Shown in pieces: positions 5,690 through 10,694 of a stretch of 10,694 nucleotides of DNA. This stretch comes from Paracoccaceae bacterium. GTDB lineage: Bacteria > Pseudomonadota > Alphaproteobacteria > Rhodobacterales > Rhodobacteraceae. Every line of letters starts with the position of its first letter. The stretch's first letter is position 1. The stretch is taken from NCBI GenBank assembly GCA_027069385.1, contig JALXER010000367.1, forward strand, positions 1-10,694. Direction: 5' to 3'. The position numbers and the translations under genes are program-made. The notes beneath the pieces were generated by a model, which worked only from the letters and a program-made list of their open reading frames with translations, had not been told where the DNA came from and did not search any database.

Positions 5690-5717
5690 TTGAAATGCCG
5701 CAAATGCCGTGTATAAC
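5690..5717 (+). promoter_or_regulatory. Candidate sigma-70-type promoter for metF
   Basis: TTGAAA (5690-5695) and TATAAC (5712-5717) are 16 bp apart, which suits a housekeeping promoter. The predicted start near 5724 leaves a leader of about 29 nt, too short for a riboswitch. The spacer is mostly a direct repeat of AAATGCCG (5693-5700 and 5702-5709), which could bind a regulator. No clear promoter was found for the divergent operon on the other strand. Confidence 0.5.
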
Positions 5718-5752
5718 GGGGGTACTGCAACACTCATTGACGGTATGGACCG

Positions 5753-6649
5753 ATGCAAACAACTGATACAAGACAGGCCCCGAGTCTGTCCTTCGAATTC
5801 TTTCCCCCCCATAATACCAAGGCCAACCTGCGCTTGTGGCGCTCGGTTGAACGGCTTGCGCCGCTGGCCCCCGACTTTGTGTCGGTGACCTATGGGGCGG
5901 GGGGCGCCACGCGCGAACGCACCAATGCGGCCATTGCCACGATCATTGATCGGGCGCGGCTGAACGTGGCGGGGCATCTGACCTGCGTCAGCGCCTCGCG
6001 CGAGGAAACGCTGGCGGTGGCCAAAGGCTATGCCCGGCTGGGGGTCAACAAAATCGTGGCGCTGCGGGGTGATCCGCCCAAGGGGCAGGACCATTTCAGC
6101 CCTCATCCCGACGGGTTCGCCAGCGCGGCGGAACTGGTTGAAGGCTTGGCCAAAACCGGCACGTTCAAGATTGCCGTGGCCGCCTATCCCGAAAAGCACC
6201 CAGAGGCCGACAGCCTGCAAGCCGATATCGACAACCTGAAACGCAAGGTAGATGCCGGCGCGACCGAGGCCATCACCCAGTTCTTTTTTGACAAGGATAT
6301 GTTCCTGCGTTTTCGCGATCAGGCGGTGGCGTCGGGGGTGGATGTGCCGATTCATCCGGGCATTCTGCCGGTCGAGGATTTTCCCAAGATGGTGAAATTC
6401 GCGGCGCGCTGTGCCACCACGGTGCCCGACTGGATGTTCAAAGCCTATGAAACCGCGCAGGACGTGGGCGAAACCGCCGTGCTGTCTACGGCGATTGCTA
6501 CCGAAATGTGTGACGACCTGATGGCCGAGGGGGTGGAGCATTTCCACTTTTACACTCTGAACAACCCCGACCTGACCTATGACATTTGCCGCGGAATCGG
6601 CGTGCCGGTCGATCGATTTTCCGCTTTGAACAAAGGGCTGGTTGCGTAA
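5753..6649 (+). CDS. metF: Methylenetetrahydrofolate reductase MetF
   Basis: A 298-residue flavoprotein of normal bacterial MetF length. It reduces 5,10-methylenetetrahydrofolate to 5-methyltetrahydrofolate, the methyl donor for methionine synthesis. Motifs run in family order: SFEFFPP (13-19) with catalytic Glu15, VTYGAGG (45-51), HLTC (75-78), ALRGDPP (103-109) with Asp107 equivalent to the FAD/folate-contacting Asp120 of E. coli, AAYPEKHPE (143-151), EAITQFFFD (172-180), PGILPV (202-207) and HFYTLN (265-270). The ATG at 5753 has only a weak purine site upstream (GGTATGGA), but no better start precedes the SFEFFPP segment. It is divergent from the folate operon, separated by 151 bp, which suggests joint control of the two reductase types. 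No SAM-responsive leader was recognised. Confidence 0.96.
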   Translation: MQTTDTRQAPSLSFEFFPPHNTKANLRLWRSVERLAPLAPDFVSVTYGAGGATRERTNAAIATIIDRARLNVAGHLTCVSASREETLAVAKGYARLGVNKIVALRGDPPKGQDHFSPHPDGFASAAELVEGLAKTGTFKIAVAAYPEKHPEADSLQADIDNLKRKVDAGATEAITQFFFDKDMFLRFRDQAVASGVDVPIHPGILPVEDFPKMVKFAARCATTVPDWMFKAYETAQDVGETAVLSTAIATEMCDDLMAEGVEHFHFYTLNNPDLTYDICRGIGVPVDRFSALNKGLVA

Positions 6650-6702
6650 CGGCGCGTTGTGGGATAGCCTAGCGTCAAACGCCCCGCGCGCACACGCGCA
6701 AC

Positions 6703-6717
6703 AGGGGGCAGAAATTG
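6703..6717 (+). promoter_or_regulatory. Ribosome binding site supporting a TTG start
   Basis: AGGGGG (6703-6708) lies six bases before TTG 6715 but 18 bases before the first in-frame ATG (6727). The spacing favours the TTG as the start of the Ppx/GppA gene. The downstream ATG would remove only four residues. Confidence 0.6.
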
Positions 6718-7839
6718 GCGCATCAAATGGAACACGTCCGACCCAAGGGTCAGGCCCGGCGAGTCCCTGCGCATAGAAAAAAGACCAAAGCGGGGGATTC
6801 TCCGCTCTATGCCGCACTGGATTTGGGTACAAATAGTTGCCGAATGCTGATTGCCACCCCCGAGGGTGGGCATTTTCGCATCGTCGATGCCTTTTCCAAG
6901 CCGGTTCGGCTGGGGTTGGAGCTGGAGCGCACTGGCTCTTTGTCGAAATCCGGTATTTCCCGCACGGTTCAGGCGCTGCATGTCTGCGCGAAAAAGCTTT
7001 CATCCCAAGGGGTTAAACGGCAACGTCTGGTAGCTACCGAGGCGTGCCGCCGTGCCTTGAACGGCGATCATTTCATGGGGCGTATCCGGTCCGAAACCGG
7101 GTTGGAGCTGGAAATCATCCGCCCCGAGGAGGAGGCGCGCCTTGCGGTTGTCGGCTGTGCGCCGCTGGTAACCCATCAGGCGCAACAGGTGCTGGTGATC
7201 GATATCGGCGGCGGCTCTACCGAGCTGGTCTGGATCGATATCTCGGAAGTTGACGACCCGCTAAAGGTCGAGGCGATGATGCGACTCAAACCCGGACGGG
7301 AAAACCGTGGTACGCTTCAGGCGCACGGGGCAAAGGTGGTTGACTGGATCTCGGTGCCCCTTGGCGTGGCGACCCTGTTGCAGCGCTATTCGGACGTCAA
7401 CGACGATTCGGCCAAATTCGCCCTGATGGCCTGCTATTTCGAGGAATCCCTCGACCGGTTCGCCCCCTATAACGACGACAGCGATTCGCTGATGGACGGG
7501 TTGCAGATTATCGGTACTTCGGGGACGGTCACGACCATCGGCGCGGTGCATCTGGGGCTGAAACACTATGACCGCAACATCGTTGACGGCATGGTGATGG
7601 GCGCGCCGGATGTGGACAAGGTGATCAGCCAGTTCCTTAAGCTCGGCCCCGAGGGGCGGCGCGCCGAACCGGGAATCGGGCGCGACCGGGCGCAGTTGAT
7701 CATGTCGGGCGCGGCTATTTTGCAAACCATCTTGCGCATCTGGCCCGCGCGGCATATTCGCGTCGCCGACAGGGGCCTGCGCGAGGGCATGCTCTATTCA
7801 ATGATGAACGACGATGGCGCATTTGGCGAGGACACATGA
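6715..7839 (+). CDS. Ppx/GppA-family phosphatase (exopolyphosphatase / pppGpp phosphohydrolase type)
   Basis: A 374-residue protein of the ASKHA-fold Ppx/GppA family, which hydrolyses polyphosphate or pppGpp. The first phosphate loop is ALDLGTNSCRMLIA (34-47). RPEEEARLAVVG (136-147) carries the expected catalytic glutamates. The second phosphate loop is VIDIGGGSTELVW (161-173), and IIGTSGTVTTIGA (265-277) fits the later nucleotide-binding segment. It is much shorter than E. coli Ppx (513) or GppA (about 494) because the C-terminal HD-like domain is absent; such short forms are common in alphaproteobacteria. The first 30 residues are basic and probably flexible. Its stop overlaps the rlmE start in ATGA, so the two are translationally coupled, linking a stringent-response or polyphosphate enzyme with ribosome modification. 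Which substrate it uses cannot be decided. Confidence 0.93.
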   Translation: MAHQMEHVRPKGQARRVPAHRKKTKAGDSPLYAALDLGTNSCRMLIATPEGGHFRIVDAFSKPVRLGLELERTGSLSKSGISRTVQALHVCAKKLSSQGVKRQRLVATEACRRALNGDHFMGRIRSETGLELEIIRPEEEARLAVVGCAPLVTHQAQQVLVIDIGGGSTELVWIDISEVDDPLKVEAMMRLKPGRENRGTLQAHGAKVVDWISVPLGVATLLQRYSDVNDDSAKFALMACYFEESLDRFAPYNDDSDSLMDGLQIIGTSGTVTTIGAVHLGLKHYDRNIVDGMVMGAPDVDKVISQFLKLGPEGRRAEPGIGRDRAQLIMSGAAILQTILRIWPARHIRVADRGLREGMLYSMMNDDGAFGEDT

Positions 7840-8561
7840 AACCGGGCAAGAAAAAGAACACGTCGGGGCGCGGCCAGCGCGATTTGCGGGTGCGGGTGAA
7901 ATCGGCCAAGGGGCGCAAGCTTTCCTCTACGCTGTGGCTGGAGCGCCAGTTGAACGACCCCTATGTGCAGCGCGCACAGCGCGAGGGCTATCGGGGGCGG
8001 GCGGCCTATAAAATTGCCGAACTGGACGAAAAGTACCGCTTTTTGACCCCCGGAGCGCGGGTGGTCGATCTGGGCTGCGCGCCCGGCGGCTGGTGCCAGA
8101 TTGCGGCGGATCGGGTCAATTCGCACGGCGAGCGCAAGGGCAAAAAGGTGGGCAAGGTGCTGGGCATTGACCTGCAAGAGGTAGAGCATGTGCCCGGTGC
8201 CGAAATCCATGTGCTGGATTTTCTGGAAAACGACGCCGATACCAAGGTGCGCGACTGGCTGGATGGTCCGGCCAATGTGGTAATGTCCGATATGGCACCG
8301 TCCAGTTGCGGGCACAAAGGGGCCGATCATTTGCGCATTATGGCGCTGGTCGAGGCGGCGCTTTACTTTGCCATTGATGTGCTGGAACCCGGGGGCACCT
8401 TTGTGGCAAAGGTGCTGGCAGGTGGTGCCGAGGCCGATATCATGAAGCTGCTGCGCGCCAATTTTACCAAAGTCGCCCATGTCAAACCACCGGCCAGCCG
8501 CAAGGACAGCTCGGAAAAATTTGTTGTGGCAACCGGATTCAAAGGGCGCAATTCTGCCTGA
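7836..8561 (+). CDS. rlmE: 23S rRNA (uridine-2'-O-)-methyltransferase RlmE (FtsJ/RrmJ)
   Basis: A 241-residue SAM-dependent methyltransferase that in E. coli methylates the 2'-OH of U2552 in the A-loop of 23S rRNA and helps late 50S assembly. The SAM-binding motif is VVDLGCAPGGW (76-86). The catalytic Lys-Asp-Lys-Glu tetrad is visible: K59 in RAAYKI, D152 in SDMAP, K192 in FVAKVL and E227 in SSEKFVVATG. Compared with the 209-residue E. coli enzyme it has about 20 extra, strongly basic N-terminal residues (including GKKK and RGQRDLRVRVKS), likely contacting rRNA. The start at 7836 overlaps the phosphatase stop by 4 bp, and no separate ribosome site is needed if translation is coupled. Expression may follow the promoter of the upstream gene. 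Confidence 0.95.
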   Translation: MKPGKKKNTSGRGQRDLRVRVKSAKGRKLSSTLWLERQLNDPYVQRAQREGYRGRAAYKIAELDEKYRFLTPGARVVDLGCAPGGWCQIAADRVNSHGERKGKKVGKVLGIDLQEVEHVPGAEIHVLDFLENDADTKVRDWLDGPANVVMSDMAPSSCGHKGADHLRIMALVEAALYFAIDVLEPGGTFVAKVLAGGAEADIMKLLRANFTKVAHVKPPASRKDSSEKFVVATGFKGRNSA

Positions 8562-8648
8562 CAAGCGGTCAATCGGCGCGGTCGGCAAGAAGCACTTGCA
8601 ATTTCTCCAAACATTCGCATTCTACAATGTAAAAAAAGGGGAAGTTCT

Positions 8649-9608
8649 ATGATCAAGTCAAAACCGCTCTGGCGGAGCACACCGCCTGCCATTTTTCCTG
8701 TTGCGCTCGGGTTTATGGGGCTGGCGCTTGCGTGGCGCAATATGGCCGATGTTTTTCCGGTTAGCCATGTTATCGGTGATCTGATGCTGGGCATGTCGAC
8801 CGCGTTTTTTCTGTTCTTTGCCATTTCCTATGTGATCAAGGTGCTGGCGCGGCCCACGGTGGTGTTCGACGACCTGAAAGTGCCCGCTGCCCGCGCAGGT
8901 GTGGCGGCGTTTCCTATGGCGATTATGCTGATGGCGGCGGCGCTGCTGCCGTTGCACGCCCGCGTTAACGAGGTCTGGTGGGTCGGGGTGATCTTTTATT
9001 ACATCGCGACCGGTCTGGTGGCGTGGTCGATCCTGAAAGGCCCGCCCGAGGCGCGCAGGTTTTCGCCTTTCCAGTATCTGGCTTTTGTCGGGCCAATTGT
9101 CGGGCCGATCGCCGGTATTCCGCTGGGTTATATTCTTGAAAGCCAGATTCTGGCGGTAGCGGCGTTCATTCCCTTTGTGGCGATCACGCTGGGCTATTAT
9201 CCCAAGTTGCTCAAGGTGCGCCCGCCAGTGCCGCTGCGCCCGTCTGTGGCAATTGTTCTGGCACCGGTCAGCCTGTTTGGGCTGGCAACCGGTGGCTTGG
9301 GCATCGACTGGGCCTATCACTTTTTCTATTGGTTCGCGATTGCGATTGCGCTGGCGCTGATTTCGGTATCGCTGTGGCTGACCGAGGGCGGCTGGAATCC
9401 GGTTTGGGGGGCGTTCACCTTTCCGCTGTCCGCCTTTATCAACCTGCAAATTTTTGCGGTCACCCACGGGGGCGGGATTGTGGCCAAGGGGGCGTTGTTT
9501 TCGGGGCTGGTTATCGGGACTCCGCTGATCCTTTATATCGTCTGGAAGGCCGGACAAAGCTGGATTCGGCGCGAATTGCCGAAAAAGACCGCGGCAGCCA
9601 TTGCCTAA
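8649..9608 (+). CDS. TDT/SLAC1-TehA family membrane transporter
   Basis: A 319-residue hydrophobic protein with about ten membrane segments. It matches the tellurite-resistance/dicarboxylate transporter (TehA, SLAC1) family: PPAIFPVALGFMGLALAW near the start (12-29) fits the family's FP-x-x-LG-x-x-GLA opening, and WGAFTFPLSAF (253-263) fits the late helix that in TehA carries the pore-gating phenylalanine. Relatives are anion channels or exporters; 'tellurium resistance' is a historical name, and the substrate here is unknown. The ATG at 8649 has AAGGGGAAG shortly upstream. The 87-bp gap after rlmE has an A-rich stretch just before the gene and TACAAT at 8623-8628, but no well-placed -35. The C-terminus is a short basic tail (RRELPKKT). 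It precedes guaB by 57 bp with no obvious functional link. Confidence 0.88.
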   Translation: MIKSKPLWRSTPPAIFPVALGFMGLALAWRNMADVFPVSHVIGDLMLGMSTAFFLFFAISYVIKVLARPTVVFDDLKVPAARAGVAAFPMAIMLMAAALLPLHARVNEVWWVGVIFYYIATGLVAWSILKGPPEARRFSPFQYLAFVGPIVGPIAGIPLGYILESQILAVAAFIPFVAITLGYYPKLLKVRPPVPLRPSVAIVLAPVSLFGLATGGLGIDWAYHFFYWFAIAIALALISVSLWLTEGGWNPVWGAFTFPLSAFINLQIFAVTHGGGIVAKGALFSGLVIGTPLILYIVWKAGQSWIRRELPKKTAAAIA

Positions 9609-9665
9609 TTGTCAGGATCGTGAAATAGAGACGTGCCAAAGATAACCTGATTACAGGAGGTCCAG

Positions 9666-10694
9666 ATGGACATATCCGAGGCACTCACTTTCGATGATGT
9701 ATTGCTGGTTCCGGGGGCTTCGGATGTGTTGCCCACCACAGCCGACACGCGCACCCATGTGACAAAAACCATCGCCATGAACATTCCGCTGCTTAGCTCG
9801 GCGATGGATACCGTGACCGAGGGCAACATGGCGATTGCCATGGCGCAGGCCGGCGGTATCGGCGTGTTGCACCGCAATCTGGACATAGAGGAACAGGCCC
9901 GTCAGGTGCGCCGCGTCAAGCGTTTCGAAAGCGGCGTGGTTTATGCGCCCATCACCCTGACCCCCGACCAGACGCTGGCCGATGCCAAGGCCTTGCAGGA
10001 ACGTTATAAGGTGACGGGCTTTCCCGTGGTGGGGGCGGACCAGCGGGTGCTGGGCATTGTCACCAATCGCGACATGCGGTTTGCGACCGATGACAAAACC
10101 CCCGTCCACACCATGATGAGCAGCGACCATCTGGCCATGCTGCAAGAACCCTTTGACCGGGCCGAGGCCACCAGCATGATGCAGGCGCGCCGCATCGAAA
10201 AGCTGCTGATTGTCAACGAGCAAAAGCAACTGACCGGCCTACTGACCCTGAAAGACATCGAACAGGCGGTGCTGAACCCGCATGCCTGCAAGGATGAACA
10301 GGGCAGCTTGCGGGTTGCGGCGGCAAGCACGGTCGGGGATGCGGGGTTCGAGCGCTCTATGGCGCTGGTCGAAAGCGGCGTTGACCTGATTATCATCGAT
10401 ACCGCCCATGGCCATTCCGACGGAGTCGGGCGCTCGGTCGAGCGGTTGAAGGCAGCGGCGGATGTGCAGGTTATGGCGGGCAATGTGGCCACGGCGGCGG
10501 CGACGCGCAGCCTGATCAATTCGGGTGCCGATGCGGTCAAGGTCGGCATCGGGCCGGGGTCGATCTGCACCACGCGGATCGTGGCCGGTGTCGGGGTGCC
10601 CCAGCTTACCGCCGTCAACGATTGCGCCACCGAGGCCATGAAAACCGGAGAGCCGGTGATCGCCGACGGGGGGATCAAGTTCTCGGGTGATTTT
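9666..10694 (+). CDS. guaB: IMP dehydrogenase GuaB (3' end beyond window)
   Basis: The first 343 residues of a protein normally about 480-490 long; the frame stays open to the last base. GuaB oxidises IMP to XMP with NAD+, the committed step to guanine nucleotides, in the cytoplasm. The start ATG has a strong AGGAGG (9655-9660) five bases upstream. The opening ALTFDDVLLVPG and SSAMDTVTE (44-52) are family hallmarks. Two CBS domains occupy about residues 92-205. IIIDTAHGH (242-250) is the NAD-contacting Asp loop, GNVATA (272-277) follows, and GIGPGSICTTR (294-304) carries the catalytic cysteine C301. ADGGIKFSGD (333-342) is the phosphate-binding segment at the cut. The active-site flap and C-terminus lie outside the window. 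No clear dedicated promoter was found in the 57 bp upstream. Confidence 0.97.
   Translation, partial: MDISEALTFDDVLLVPGASDVLPTTADTRTHVTKTIAMNIPLLSSAMDTVTEGNMAIAMAQAGGIGVLHRNLDIEEQARQVRRVKRFESGVVYAPITLTPDQTLADAKALQERYKVTGFPVVGADQRVLGIVTNRDMRFATDDKTPVHTMMSSDHLAMLQEPFDRAEATSMMQARRIEKLLIVNEQKQLTGLLTLKDIEQAVLNPHACKDEQGSLRVAAASTVGDAGFERSMALVESGVDLIIIDTAHGHSDGVGRSVERLKAAADVQVMAGNVATAAATRSLINSGADAVKVGIGPGSICTTRIVAGVGVPQLTAVNDCATEAMKTGEPVIADGGIKFSGDF

Noticed and set aside
5718..5752. SAM- or SAH-responsive riboswitch upstream of metF
   Set aside because: The predicted leader is about 29 nt and holds no recognisable aptamer elements.
6686..6699. GCGCG/CGCGC hairpin between metF and the phosphatase gene as a terminator
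   Set aside because: The stem is only five base pairs and no T-run follows.
5489..7003. A 504-codon minus-strand open frame across metF
   Set aside because: It lies antisense to the unmistakable MetF and the start of the phosphatase, and is rich in His, Arg and Gly as expected for a shadow frame.
8596..8628. TTGCAA and TACAAT upstream of the TehA-like gene as a promoter
   Set aside because: The boxes are 21 bp apart, too far for a normal housekeeping promoter, and no better -35 pairs with TACAAT.
8658..9557. A 299-codon minus-strand open frame over the TehA-like gene
   Set aside because: Its composition is extremely Arg/Gln/His-rich, typical of the reverse reading of a membrane-protein gene.
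1..10694. CRISPR array, tRNA, rRNA, transposase or phage genes
   Set aside because: No regularly spaced repeats, no tRNA or rRNA signatures and no transposase or phage proteins were seen on either strand.

Overview
The window looks like chromosomal DNA from an alphaproteobacterium, most likely a marine Rhodobacteraceae (Roseobacter-type) organism. This rests on gene content, moderately high G+C, GC-rich third codon positions, and small proteins and gene pairings typical of that family. Nothing resembles a prophage, transposase, rRNA, tRNA or CRISPR array. Most of the window is dense chromosomal coding sequence; the exception is a highly structured repeat at the left edge.

Layout, left to right. 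(1) 1-335: no convincing gene. It holds a structured element (about 23-279) with nearly identical inverted arms, palindromes at both tips and several internal hairpins. (2) 336-1399: a divergent pair, a small unrecognised secreted four-cysteine protein (minus) and a periplasmic cytochrome P460-like c-type haem protein (plus), followed by a hairpin that may be a terminator. (3) 1469-2200: a TauE/SafE-type membrane transporter, whose 3' end overlaps the 3' end of cbpM by 33 bp. (4) 2168-3416 (minus): cbpA-cbpM, a DnaJ-like co-chaperone and its modulator. They lie behind a long inverted repeat that contains the cbpA ribosome binding site and overlaps a possible heat-shock promoter. (5) 3485-5601 (minus): a tight three-gene folate/one-carbon operon: small 'virulence factor'-type protein, divergent methylenetetrahydrofolate reductase-like protein, and pterin-binding methyltetrahydrofolate methyltransferase. 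(6) 5753-6649 (plus): canonical metF, divergent from that operon, with a readable sigma-70-type promoter. (7) 6715-8561 (plus): a short Ppx/GppA phosphatase with a TTG start, overlapping rlmE (23S rRNA 2'-O-methyltransferase) by ATGA. (8) 8649-9608: a TehA/SLAC1-type (TDT) membrane transporter. (9) 9666-10694: guaB (IMP dehydrogenase), cut by the window edge.

How they fit together. Regions 5 and 6 form a one-carbon locus. MetF makes 5-methyltetrahydrofolate. The pterin-binding methyltransferase would pass that methyl group to a corrinoid protein, as the pterin module of a split methionine synthase or of a methylamine/betaine-type demethylation system. No homocysteine-binding or B12-binding partner is in the window. 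The divergent reductase-like protein and the small protein beside it are the least explained coding parts.

The most interesting non-coding signals are the composite repeat with covarying terminal palindromes and the dyad in front of cbpA. The dyad could block translation of read-through mRNA while a promoter inside it makes an unblocked mRNA. No wholly new multi-gene defence or mobile system was recognised.
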